Positions 1 through 8,489 of a DNA stretch of 16,369 bases are shown piece after piece (within the stretch, counting starts at the first letter, position 1; every line of letters starts with the position of its first letter). Made by a program: the position numbers and the translations under genes. Under the pieces are notes generated by a model. That model was not told where the DNA came from. It did no database searches and worked only from the letters and a program-made list of their open reading frames with translations. Source of the DNA: Treponema sp. (GTDB lineage Bacteria > Spirochaetota > Spirochaetia > Treponematales > Breznakiellaceae); contig JAIRUO010000015.1 of the NCBI GenBank assembly GCA_031254385.1, positions 1 through 16,369 of the forward strand, written 5' to 3'.

Positions 1-1
1 T

Positions 2-3000
2 CAACAGAATGATACAGGAACAGCAGCACGCTTGGGGAATGTTCAGATAAACGGCCACCCAACTTTGGGAAACACAATTTTAACCTTAACCGGGAACGTA
101 AGACAACGGGACGGAAGTACTCTTACACTGAATGCTTCAGGCAGCCTTGATACAGGCACAGGTAATACTAGTTGGTTTATGGGCAATGCGGCTTCGCCGG
201 CAGGAATAATAGGCTTTGTAGGCATTTCCGGTACATTAGTATTAAACGCCAGTGCGGAACTCATTACAAGGGACTTCTACAATACAGAAGCAACGGATCA
301 CGAAGTTTCAATCAGGGGCATAAACACAATAATCACTGCTTCCCGGAATGTTACCATTAACAGAACCTTTGCCCCTATAACCGGTCGTACCATTCTGGAT
401 TGTACTATCGTCATGACCGGAACAGGGGATTTGAGTGTAAGACAAGCAGCCGTCGGCACCCCTTATCCTGGTAATAGTACCAGAACGGTTCAACTGCCCC
501 AAGTTGATATTGGGCATCTGATCATAGACAGCAGTGCAACTGTACCTGTAACTGTTGCGTCTAACCTTTATATACGCGGAAATCTTACCATTAAAAATGG
601 AACGCTGAATGGAGGAACAGCGCATATTTTTCTTTTTCCGTTAAATCAGGCAGGGAATACATGGAAAATAGAACCAGGTGGTACATTCAGTTATAGTACC
701 TCTTTTGTGGAATTTGGCAATGTATACGAGGGAACCAGCGGCCACATTTACGAAATCATTGGCAATACAACCTGGTGGTATTTGATCTGCCATGAACCAC
801 TGGCCGAGCTTCGTTTTTCAAATCATGATCTACAGTATGGACTGAATGGACATAAAATATACCGAATGCTGGAAGTATTTCCGAATTCCTCAGCAGAAGA
901 TTTTGAAGCAAAATTTATTACTCTTACCCGGAAGGATTATTATAATGAGGAAGTATACTTGACTGCTGCTAATCCTACTGAACCATATACCCCTCCCTCG
1001 GCACCTGTAGAATTTTTCTGGTATTTTGATCTGCAAACAGGCGGTAATCTTGAGATCAATCATGTAAGCGTAAAATACAGTTATTCCAGTACCGGGATAC
1101 CGGTTCCCAGAGAGGGGCCTTTGCCGGACTGGGATGTAAGAGCCTGGCCCTATGTGTGGATAGATAGTGGGCCTGGCGGTAGGCCAATCAATGATACACC
1201 TTATTATTATTATCTTCCCGATAGCCGTAATTTTTATAATGTAGATTGGTTTGTATTCAATAATTTTTTCTATGCTTTTGCCGAAGATTCCAACCTTAAC
1301 GGCAGAATAGACCGTATACGCCTGCAATCGAATTTTAGGCTAAATGGCGATTTCTCGGGTTTTGAGGTAGTAGTTTATAACGAAGTTACAAGGGAACTTT
1401 ATGAAATAGACAAATCAAAAGCAGGAACTGACAGAGGATATCAAATAGTAAATTCTTCAGATCCTGATGATAGATCAATATATGTGTGGCTTGTGGAAAA
1501 ACCCTATGCGGATACCGGCGCAAGGCTTCACTGGCAGATAGAAAAGAATGCGAGCTTAATGGACGATCCGCTAGGAAAAACTCTCATCGGAAACCCTCGG
1601 CCCATGGTTGTCGGAGCTCCGGACATGGATCAGGGTACTGTTACGAATACAGCGCCTCCCCGGATTACCTTTGCTTTGGCACTGCCCGGTCATGACGAAA
1701 TATATGTTCAGTTCTCCGGGCCTGTTGAATTAATAGGCGGCTTATCCGTTTCGGGTTATACTGTGCTAGATCATAAGTTCGTAAGTCAAAATGAATTGCT
1801 GATTAAACTTTCGGACCCTCTGACTGTCTCCGATTTTGCTCCTCCCCCAAACATTACCATTAATGGTTTTAGAGATTATGCAATACCTGCGGCGAATATG
1901 AGAGACCCTGTTAACGGAGGCCCTTATTACACTATGTTTCCTTCGCCCAGATACCCAGTGAATTATAGTTACAGTTCTTATGTTCCTGAGGATCAACTAA
2001 ATCCGCCGCCGCTACCCCCCTCTCCAACTCCGTCTAGGGTTTATCCTCCTAATCTGTCTTATACCGTTAGTAGTGGCGCTCCTGCCGCTACTATAACTAA
2101 TCGCATAACGGACATGCTTGTCTCTGTTCCGCCTGGCCCTGATCGCCAGGAAGATTATTTTGCCTGGCCTGTGTGGGCAAGGTACAAGGATGATTATTCA
2201 TGGATACTCCCTCCGGGTGATGATTTTCGCGATCAAGACTACGATGCTGCGGGCATTATATGGGAATTCAACGGAACTAAATTCCTGGAAGCTAGAAATA
2301 TGACCATGCAGGTAAAGCGAAACCCTGCTTTAAATTCATTTGGTTCAGGCCGACTTGATTTGGTTTTTGATTATAATATCCCTTCCAGTTTCCGGGCAAG
2401 AGCAATGAACGCTTATGGCTTTGGCAACGGGAACAGCAGCCTTTGGGTGCCTTCAACAGCAAATACGCCTAATATCGAAAACAGGCCGCCCTATACTAAC
2501 ATGGCACCATATTTTTATGTTCTCAATTATCCGTATAGGCTGCAAACGTCAATTACTCCGAGTCTTTCCGGCGATCTGTATATATACGATTTTACTGTTG
2601 GCTCTGATGGTTACGGCAGCGGACAAAATATGGAATTCTTTTTCTTGCTGGATAATTCTCGGCCGGATCTTTTCGCAGGCCGCCTTGATATACGGCCTTC
2701 TGATCCAATTCCGAGTGACTGGTATAGAAGGGTAAAACCTTTTGGCTTTGCCGTTCACGATGTTACTCCTCAGCGATCGGGCGTTACTATCCTTAATAAT
2801 GTAATTAATCCAGACAACGGGGAAAGAACTTATGTGGATTACAGGCTTGCAAGGGGAGGCCAGGTTACCATTCAGGTCTTTACCTTGGACGGTACTATGG
2901 TAGATGTCCTCTATAGGGGCTACAGGGATGCCGGGGAGTACCGGGCTGCCTGGGCCGGAACCAACAGATCAGGCCGGGCTGTTGCGCGTGGCTTGTATTA

Positions 3001-3058
3001 TATACGAGTGGTAGGGCCGGATATTGACGAGCTCCGCAAAGTGATGGTGGTTAGGTGA
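2..3058 (+). CDS. Large secreted beta-rich protein with C-terminal FlgD-like Ig domain, 5' truncated
   Basis: The frame is open to the first base of the window, so the gene begins upstream; a TTG at position 32 is not a credible start. About 1018 residues are visible. The first 300 or so are low-complexity, Asn/Thr/Gly-rich and strand-like (for example NLYIRGNLTIKNGTLNGG), as in beta-helical or adhesin-like surface proteins. Positions roughly 1650-1925 resemble an Ig-like fold (DEIYVQFSGPVELIGG). A Pro-rich linker (PPPLPPSPTPS) lies near 2010-2035. The last 80 or so residues match the FlgD-type Ig domain often found at the end of secreted bacterial proteins (GEYRAAWAGTNRSGRAVARG, then a YYIRV strand). 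No enzyme motif was recognised. A surface or periplasmic location is inferred; the signal peptide would be upstream. The stop codon overlaps the era start (GTGA), suggesting translational coupling. Confidence 0.8.
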   Translation, partial: QQNDTGTAARLGNVQINGHPTLGNTILTLTGNVRQRDGSTLTLNASGSLDTGTGNTSWFMGNAASPAGIIGFVGISGTLVLNASAELITRDFYNTEATDHEVSIRGINTIITASRNVTINRTFAPITGRTILDCTIVMTGTGDLSVRQAAVGTPYPGNSTRTVQLPQVDIGHLIIDSSATVPVTVASNLYIRGNLTIKNGTLNGGTAHIFLFPLNQAGNTWKIEPGGTFSYSTSFVEFGNVYEGTSGHIYEIIGNTTWWYLICHEPLAELRFSNHDLQYGLNGHKIYRMLEVFPNSSAEDFEAKFITLTRKDYYNEEVYLTAANPTEPYTPPSAPVEFFWYFDLQTGGNLEINHVSVKYSYSSTGIPVPREGPLPDWDVRAWPYVWIDSGPGGRPINDTPYYYYLPDSRNFYNVDWFVFNNFFYAFAEDSNLNGRIDRIRLQSNFRLNGDFSGFEVVVYNEVTRELYEIDKSKAGTDRGYQIVNSSDPDDRSIYVWLVEKPYADTGARLHWQIEKNASLMDDPLGKTLIGNPRPMVVGAPDMDQGTVTNTAPPRITFALALPGHDEIYVQFSGPVELIGGLSVSGYTVLDHKFVSQNELLIKLSDPLTVSDFAPPPNITINGFRDYAIPAANMRDPVNGGPYYTMFPSPRYPVNYSYSSYVPEDQLNPPPLPPSPTPSRVYPPNLSYTVSSGAPAATITNRITDMLVSVPPGPDRQEDYFAWPVWARYKDDYSWILPPGDDFRDQDYDAAGIIWEFNGTKFLEARNMTMQVKRNPALNSFGSGRLDLVFDYNIPSSFRARAMNAYGFGNGNSSLWVPSTANTPNIENRPPYTNMAPYFYVLNYPYRLQTSITPSLSGDLYIYDFTVGSDGYGSGQNMEFFFLLDNSRPDLFAGRLDIRPSDPIPSDWYRRVKPFGFAVHDVTPQRSGVTILNNVINPDNGERTYVDYRLARGGQVTIQVFTLDGTMVDVLYRGYRDAGEYRAAWAGTNRSGRAVARGLYYIRVVGPDIDELRKVMVVR

Positions 3059-3963
3059 AGAAAGCAGCATTTGTCGCGGTCGTTGGTCGGCCTTCAGCAG
3101 GAAAGTCAACCCTGGTAAATATCCTTTGCGGCGCTAAGGTTGCCATTGTCAGCGCAGTTCCACAGACAACCAGAAACGCCATTAGGGGCATATACTCCGG
3201 GCCTCCCGGCCAGCTTGTTTTTGTGGATACACCGGGCCGCCATGCTTCCGAAAAGAAACTCAACAAAAAGTTAATTGAAGTTTCAGAACGGGCGCTGGAA
3301 GATGCGGAATTGGTTCTCTATGTGATGGACGCTTCACGTGCGCCCGCGTCGGAGGAAGAGGCTGTAGCACAGCGGCTTATCCCCCTTGCGGAAAGGACGA
3401 TAGTCGCAATTACAAAGATGGATATTCCCTCTGCGGATTACGAAAGGGCTTTGAGCTTTATCCAAGAAAAACTGCCCGGCGTTCCGGTTCTGCGCTGCTT
3501 TAAGGTTTCTTCGTTTAATAAAGAAGGAACAGCCGTGCTGCTGGACAAGTTATTCGAAATGGCCCCCGAAGGTGAACCCATGTACCCAGAAGATCATTAC
3601 ACCGATCAGGAAATTACTTTTAGAATAGCTGAAATTATCCGCGAAAAAGCCATGAACAGACTCAGAGAAGAACTGCCCCATTCCATTTATGTTGAAGTGG
3701 CTGATGCCGAACTGCGCCCTGACCCCACAGATTCATACGGCAGCAAAAAACGGCTCTGGGTGCGGGCTTTTATCATTGCCGAGAGGGAATCCCAGAAAGG
3801 CATGATAGTCGGCAAAGGCGGCGAATTGATCAAAGCCATACGCCTTTCCGCGTTAAAAGACCTTAAACGCATATTTGACTGGAAAATAGATTTAGACCTT
3901 AGGGTAAAAACCGGCAAAGACTGGCGGCAGAACGACAGGGTGTTGCGGAAGATTACTGGCTAG
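3055..3963 (+). CDS. era: GTPase Era (16S rRNA-binding ribosome assembly factor)
   Basis: Era is a GTPase with a KH RNA-binding domain that assists 30S subunit maturation by binding the 3' end of 16S rRNA. The 302-residue length is normal. Visible motifs: G1 GRPSAGKST (11-19); a G2-region Thr in PQTTRNAIRG (36-45); G3 DTPG (58-61); G4 TKMD (120-123); and a G5-like SSFN. A C-terminal KH domain carries VGKGGELIKAIR (from 252), and the end WRQNDRVLRKI is typical of Era. G4 has Thr in place of the usual Asn, and G1 has Ser-Ala where NVGKS is common. The GTG start at 3055 is forced: an in-frame TAG lies immediately before it, and the next start would lose the P-loop. There is no clear Shine-Dalgarno site, so reinitiation after the overlapping TGA is likely. 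The gene is convergent with thrH. Confidence 0.96.
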   Translation: MKKAAFVAVVGRPSAGKSTLVNILCGAKVAIVSAVPQTTRNAIRGIYSGPPGQLVFVDTPGRHASEKKLNKKLIEVSERALEDAELVLYVMDASRAPASEEEAVAQRLIPLAERTIVAITKMDIPSADYERALSFIQEKLPGVPVLRCFKVSSFNKEGTAVLLDKLFEMAPEGEPMYPEDHYTDQEITFRIAEIIREKAMNRLREELPHSIYVEVADAELRPDPTDSYGSKKRLWVRAFIIAERESQKGMIVGKGGELIKAIRLSALKDLKRIFDWKIDLDLRVKTGKDWRQNDRVLRKITG

Positions 3964-4565
3964 TCCCCTAAAAACTTACTGATCTCTCCAAACAATTCCG
4001 CGAAGCTATTCACGCAAGGAATGTTGCTGTAATCCAACCTGATTCTTTCCGGGGCGCGGAATAGACAGCCGGCATCGGCTTCATTGATCATTTTAAGATC
4101 ATTAAATGAATCGCCTGCGGCAAAGACTTTCATGTTCAGCGATTTTAGGGCTTTGATCGTTTCTCTTTTTCCTTCTTTTTGGCGGAGTTTGTAGCCTGTT
4201 ACTTCGCCCTGGCTGCCAAGTTCAAGACTGTTGCAGAAGAGCGTGGGCCAGTTTAGTTTTTCCAGAAGCGGGCTGGCGAATTCTACATAAGTGTCGGAGA
4301 GCAAAATAAGTTGGGTTTTCTTGCGGATTTTTTGCGTAAATTCAAGTGCCCCTTCAAGTACGTCCATGCCGGCAATTACCTTCTGGATATCCGCCAGACG
4401 GAAATTGTGTTTTTTTAGCAGTGCCAGCCTGTAATTCATGAGCTTATCATAATCCGGTTCGTCTCTTGTGGTACGCCGGAATTCGGGAATGCCTGTCGCT
4501 TCAGAAAAAGCGATCCAGATTTCCGGAACCAGCACCCCTTCAAGATCAAGACAAACGATGTTCAT
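3960..4565 (-). CDS. thrH: ThrH-type HAD phosphatase (phosphoserine/homoserine phosphotransferase)
   Basis: This is a HAD-superfamily enzyme of the ThrH group. Characterised Pseudomonas ThrH is reported to dephosphorylate phosphoserine and to transfer phosphate to homoserine. The N-terminus CLDLEGVLVPEIWIAF is nearly diagnostic; D7 is the expected nucleophile and Glu9 stands where most HAD enzymes have a second Asp. Further motifs are TTRDEPDYD (32-40), LLSDTY (S90, D91), GYKLRQKEGKR (124-134) and AAGDSFND (D152 and D156, metal site). The length of 201 residues is near the family norm. The ATG at 4565 opens directly into the first beta strand. Its 3' end overlaps that of era by four bases (CTAG, a stop on both strands). 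It is divergent from the TIR-NTPase gene across 123 bases. Function is assigned from motifs only. Confidence 0.93.
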   Translation of the reverse strand: MNIVCLDLEGVLVPEIWIAFSEATGIPEFRRTTRDEPDYDKLMNYRLALLKKHNFRLADIQKVIAGMDVLEGALEFTQKIRKKTQLILLSDTYVEFASPLLEKLNWPTLFCNSLELGSQGEVTGYKLRQKEGKRETIKALKSLNMKVFAAGDSFNDLKMINEADAGCLFRAPERIRLDYSNIPCVNSFAELFGEISKFLGD

Positions 4566-4571
4566 CTTGAA

Positions 4572-4600
4572 AAATTACCATAACGCGGAGATTCAGGCAA
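4572..4600 (-). promoter_or_regulatory. Possible sigma70-type promoter for thrH
   Basis: On the minus strand, TTGCCT (4600-4595) and TAATTT (4577-4572) are separated by 17 bases. Transcription would start almost at the ATG at 4565, giving a leader of nearly zero length, and no Shine-Dalgarno site is visible. The hexamers are only moderate matches. Confidence 0.25.
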
Positions 4601-4613
4601 GGGTAGAATATGG

Positions 4614-4643
4614 TTGACTGGGAGCTTGAAATGACCTTATAGT
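4614..4643 (+). promoter_or_regulatory. Candidate sigma70-type promoter for the TIR-NTPase operon
   Basis: TTGACT (4614-4619) and TATAGT (4638-4643) are separated by 18 bases, followed by an A+T-rich run and a start codon at 4689. This leaves a leader of about 40 bases. It is the best promoter-like pair in the 123-base divergent gap with thrH. The surrounding A+T richness makes chance matches easy. Confidence 0.4.
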
Positions 4644-4688
4644 ATTATAGGGCTTTATATTGGGAAATTAGGCGGGATTGATTAATAG

Positions 4689-7442
4689 ATGAACATTTTT
4701 TTAAGCTATGGTCATAAGGATTATCCTGAATTTATTAAAAGATTCGCAGTCGATCTTGGCAAGCGTTTTTCCGTTTGGAATGATGCACGCATAAGACTTG
4801 GAGATGCCTGGGTACAGAAAATAGACGATGCAATAAGTGAATGTGATTTGTTTTTATTCCTAATGGGCCCTGATGCCATTAGGAAAGACAGTTATTGTTA
4901 TGGGGAAATCATATTTGCCAAAAACATAAAGAAAAAAATAATTGTCGTTTCGCTTGAGAGTGTAAATACCCCCACGATTATTGCGCAAGAACAACTTTTT
5001 TCAATGGAAAATGTGTTTGATATATGCGGTGATTTACAAGAAGATGAATACAACGAAGCTTTTCCAAAGTTGTGCTTAAGGATAGAGCAATGTATGGCAC
5101 AGACTGCCGAAGGTGGAAAGGCACGTGTCTTACCCCTTAGAACATTTGACAATACGCAAAAGATAGATAGTTTATTAAAGGAGCAGCATTGTAACCCTGC
5201 GTTATTGGATTTGATTGAGGAATGGCTTAAAGGTACTAAGCCGTATTTTGCTCTGTTCGGCGGGGCAGGCTCTGGTAAGAGTACCGCCGCCGCTTATATA
5301 TATGAGGCTTATAAGCATAAATCAGTTATTCATTTTTGCAACTATGTAAACGAAAATACAACTGATATCTGTATAATGATGCAATCTGTTGCTGATGGAT
5401 TATCAAAAGTTTTCAATGAATATAAAGAAAGGATAGCCTACACAGTTAATTTTGAGCGCAGCATGGAAGGACTCGGCGTAAATGACATTTTTGATGAGTT
5501 ATACTTAAAGCCACTTTCAACCTTAAATATTTCTGAGCCGTATATGATAATTTTAGATGGTGTAGACGAGATTCCTCATAAACAAAGGAAGGATTTTTTC
5601 CGTATAGTCTTGAAGCGCCATCATGAATTATCAGGTAAGCTCAGGCTGGTATTAACAACAAGAAAGGATTCCGAGGTTGCACCGGCGTTATATGCGAACG
5701 GTGCGGAGATTTTAAATGAATATGAGAAATTCAATAATTATTCCATTAAATCTTATATTAAAAGCTGGTTTGAGAAATACAATATGCTTTATGATGAAGA
5801 TTGTTTAGAGAAAATTATATTTCAAAGTAAAGGCGATTTTCTATATATCAAATTTATAGTTGAAGAATTGAAACTTAGAGGAACAAGTGATGTAACAAAG
5901 GTATTTTTTCCTATAGGAATGAAAGGTGTTTGTCAAAGTTATTTTGATAGAATTTTTTCGGAAGAAGACGATTATTACAACGAAACAGTAGCACCGTTTT
6001 TGGAAATATTAACAACCGCTAAAATGCCTGTATCAATTTATATGCTAGAGGCTTTACTTGGTATTGATGCTTTGGATATTAGAAGAATAATAAAAAAACT
6101 GGATATGTTTATTGAAATGCGAGATGATGCTTTTATGTTAGTACATAAGAGCGTCTATGACTGGCTTTGCAATGCAACACTGAACGAAAAGTATTATATT
6201 AGCCTTACTAGGGGCAGAAATAGACTTTGTAATTATGCAATTTCCGAATTTGATAAAGGTAAAGTTGGTAATTACGTTGGGGAGTACGGTTTTAAGCATC
6301 TGGCTGAATCAGATAAAATTGAAAAAATTGCCGAAATAATAGCCAAGGAACCGCATGGTACGCATTCTATTTTTATGCGTTTTATTACACAAATGTTATT
6401 AGCGGACGAAACAGAACTAATTGTAAAATTATTTGCCGCCTTTGCTGTTCAAAAACACGATGCCTATTTTATAGTTGCGGAAGTATTAAAACTTATGTTG
6501 CAATACGGAAAAAAGACAGAAGCAGAGAATATCATAGACTGTTTTAAGAACGATGGGCAAAATAAAATGCTGGCAGAATTACTTGAATTTTACAATTTAA
6601 AGACGCTCAATACCAATACCGCAGTGATAATTAGTAAAGGTGAAGCCATTATTGAGCATATAAATGATGATATTATGCTGTCCGAAATTATGCGTATTTT
6701 GGGAGATGCTTATCGGGAAAACGGACATCATGCTGATGCAGTAAGACTGTATAATGAGGCAAAGATCAAGGCTCACGCGAATATTGCAGATAGAATTTAC
6801 CTTGACTGCGAATGTGCATTAATAGATATGCAATATGTGAACGGAAATTTGGAAGAGGCATTAAACTCCTTACGTGAAGTAAAAGAAAGAATTGATTTTA
6901 ATAATCCAAATATATATGCCTATAAATACTATCGGTTGCTTGGTCAAATTTTTCATATGGATAATTCAATTGACGAATCAATTAATGCCTTTAATGAATG
7001 TCTGCGTATCTCAAAATTATTGTCGTTCCCCCTTAAGCAAATTGAAACAAACAATAGCTTAGCAGAAATGCAAGATGATTATAATATCGGTAGAGATTTT
7101 CTAGACACCGCACGAAAATTAGACGAAGAGGCAAAACTTAACCGGCTTGAGTACGGCAAGGGATTTTATATTGAGGCTAATCTGCTTGCTAAAAATAAAA
7201 AGTCAGGGGAGGCAATGGTTTGCGTTGATGAGGCAATTAGGATTTTAAATGAAGTTGGTTACGGTTCTGGTTTAGCAAGAAGTTATCTAATAAAATCTAA
7301 TCTTTTGCTTGATGAGCAAAACTATAGCGAAGCATTATCTTATGCCACAAAAGCGTATGATTATTATGTCAGAGAAAATATTTATCCTGCATATAAATTA
7401 GAGGCAACCACTTTGCTTCAAAAAATACAGGAGAAGGGTTAA
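4689..7442 (+). CDS. TIR - NACHT-type P-loop NTPase - TPR protein (NLR-like)
   Basis: A 917-residue STAND-type protein. The N-terminal TIR domain (about 1-130) starts MNIFLSYGHKD and has SYCYGEI with Glu73 at the position of the catalytic Glu of NAD-cleaving TIRs. The NTPase follows: Walker A GGAGSGKST (191-199), Walker B YMIILDGVDE (285-294), and an LTTRK sensor-like motif (about 322-326). A winged-helix-like region (about 434-497) is followed by helical repeats; the last 260 or so residues are TPR-like, for example LGDAYRENGHHADAVRLYNEA. Family knowledge: such proteins bind a trigger through the repeats, oligomerise through the NTPase and activate the TIR. Here that would make it the sensor. 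TAA and TAG lie just before the ATG, fixing the start; the SD is weak (GGCGGG). It is first in a four-gene operon with one base before the next ATG. The trigger and NADase activity are not shown by sequence. Confidence 0.88.
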   Translation: MNIFLSYGHKDYPEFIKRFAVDLGKRFSVWNDARIRLGDAWVQKIDDAISECDLFLFLMGPDAIRKDSYCYGEIIFAKNIKKKIIVVSLESVNTPTIIAQEQLFSMENVFDICGDLQEDEYNEAFPKLCLRIEQCMAQTAEGGKARVLPLRTFDNTQKIDSLLKEQHCNPALLDLIEEWLKGTKPYFALFGGAGSGKSTAAAYIYEAYKHKSVIHFCNYVNENTTDICIMMQSVADGLSKVFNEYKERIAYTVNFERSMEGLGVNDIFDELYLKPLSTLNISEPYMIILDGVDEIPHKQRKDFFRIVLKRHHELSGKLRLVLTTRKDSEVAPALYANGAEILNEYEKFNNYSIKSYIKSWFEKYNMLYDEDCLEKIIFQSKGDFLYIKFIVEELKLRGTSDVTKVFFPIGMKGVCQSYFDRIFSEEDDYYNETVAPFLEILTTAKMPVSIYMLEALLGIDALDIRRIIKKLDMFIEMRDDAFMLVHKSVYDWLCNATLNEKYYISLTRGRNRLCNYAISEFDKGKVGNYVGEYGFKHLAESDKIEKIAEIIAKEPHGTHSIFMRFITQMLLADETELIVKLFAAFAVQKHDAYFIVAEVLKLMLQYGKKTEAENIIDCFKNDGQNKMLAELLEFYNLKTLNTNTAVIISKGEAIIEHINDDIMLSEIMRILGDAYRENGHHADAVRLYNEAKIKAHANIADRIYLDCECALIDMQYVNGNLEEALNSLREVKERIDFNNPNIYAYKYYRLLGQIFHMDNSIDESINAFNECLRISKLLSFPLKQIETNNSLAEMQDDYNIGRDFLDTARKLDEEAKLNRLEYGKGFYIEANLLAKNKKSGEAMVCVDEAIRILNEVGYGSGLARSYLIKSNLLLDEQNYSEALSYATKAYDYYVRENIYPAYKLEATTLLQKIQEKG

Positions 7443-7443
7443 A

Positions 7444-8484
7444 ATGATAAAAATGACAGAGAAGGAAATATTAGCCCTTGTAAGTACGCAAACTGATACG
7501 CTTGCTGGATATTATAATAAAAATCGTAAGGTCAATTTTAACGGTAAACCTTATATTTTGCGCATACCTATTCAGAATGCAGTTTCAATGGATATGCGCC
7601 TTATTCCAGAAAATGAGGTATTGGCTTTTTTAGCCAAATATGGTGGATTTGATATTCCCAAAGTTGAAATGAAAGAAACTTACGATGGGCAGGATTATTT
7701 TCTGCACAGCTTTATTGACGGTGAAACTGTGGAAAATGTCTATCCAGAAAGCGACATTCTTCCTGATTGGATTGTAATAGAAGTAGTTAAGGCTGTAATT
7801 ACACTTCATAAGATACCACTTGAAAGTCTTAATTGTTTTACGACAAGAATGCCGTGGAAACTTGATACAAAAGATTTTTACGATTATATATACAGCTACA
7901 ACAGAGGGTTAATTCAAAAATATAATCAAGATTATCGGGAGATTTTTGATATTTTTGGTATGCCAAAGGACTTAGATAATTTTATTGTAAATAAAAAGCA
8001 AGAGCTAGGCGATGCGGCTTTTATTTTAGCACATTCTGATATACACAGAAAAAATATTATTATAGACGAAACCATTAGAAAAGCTACAATAATAGATTGG
8101 GAATTAGCATTAATAACAACAACTCTTTATGATATATCCATACACTTTCACAAAATGCGTTATCAATTACATCAAGAGGAAATGTTTTTAACCTTGTATT
8201 GCAAGGCATTTGGGATAGATAAAAAATTGACAGAAAAACAGATAAGGTTATACCGTGATTTAGAAGAAGTAAAGTCAGTTGCAATTGATGTGGTGCGGTA
8301 TTTAAGTATTATTAATGACATATCAGATGAGGAAATAATAAGTAATGCCAAAAGGTATTATAGTAAATTGAGAAAAGCTTATATTTGTTGGGGAACAGAT
8401 TTGAACACTCTAAAAGAAAGTGATATTTGCGAATTTTTTATAAGCAGAAAGGGATGGGCTTTGGAAGATTATCAGGAGGAGTAA
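7444..8484 (+). CDS. Choline-kinase/aminoglycoside-phosphotransferase-like kinase
   Basis: A 346-residue APH-fold small-molecule kinase. The catalytic loop is HSDIHRKN (197-204), with Asp199 as probable base and Asn204 as metal ligand. The DFG-equivalent is IIDWE (Asp218). The N-lobe strand reads YILRIPI, with Arg where many APH enzymes have Lys; LicA/CotS-like choline kinases also commonly have Arg here, so I lean towards that branch. ENEVLAFL supplies the alpha-C Glu. The substrate is unknown; choline, ethanolamine, a sugar, an aminoglycoside or a nucleotide-like signal are all possible. The gene begins one base after the TIR-NTPase stop, with GGAGAAGGG just upstream as its SD, so the two are almost certainly co-translated. 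Its place in an immunity-type operon argues against a routine resistance gene. It is strongly A+T-rich, like its upstream neighbour. Confidence 0.85.
   Translation: MIKMTEKEILALVSTQTDTLAGYYNKNRKVNFNGKPYILRIPIQNAVSMDMRLIPENEVLAFLAKYGGFDIPKVEMKETYDGQDYFLHSFIDGETVENVYPESDILPDWIVIEVVKAVITLHKIPLESLNCFTTRMPWKLDTKDFYDYIYSYNRGLIQKYNQDYREIFDIFGMPKDLDNFIVNKKQELGDAAFILAHSDIHRKNIIIDETIRKATIIDWELALITTTLYDISIHFHKMRYQLHQEEMFLTLYCKAFGIDKKLTEKQIRLYRDLEEVKSVAIDVVRYLSIINDISDEEIISNAKRYYSKLRKAYICWGTDLNTLKESDICEFFISRKGWALEDYQEE
8474..8480 (+). promoter_or_regulatory. Shine-Dalgarno site fixing the start of the RyR/TrkA-N gene
   Basis: AGGAGGA lies nine bases before the ATG at 8490 and inside the last codons of the upstream kinase gene. 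The reading frame is open further upstream to 8427, but that start would overlap the kinase by 58 bases and put a charged stretch before the membrane segment. Confidence 0.85.
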
Positions 8485-8489
8485 AATTT

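Noticed and set aside
32..34. TTG at 32 as the start of the large first gene
   Set aside because: The frame is open to the window edge, no SD is present, and no signal peptide follows; the gene is simply truncated by the window.
890..1327. 145-codon open frame on the minus strand inside the first gene
   Set aside because: Isoleucine/tyrosine-rich antisense product without motif or SD; the plus frame is continuous over 1000 codons.
8427..8489. Upstream extension of the RyR/TrkA-N gene beginning at 8427
   Set aside because: It overlaps the kinase gene by 58 bases and has no ribosome site, while the ATG at 8490 has AGGAGGA at ideal spacing and begins directly with a membrane segment.
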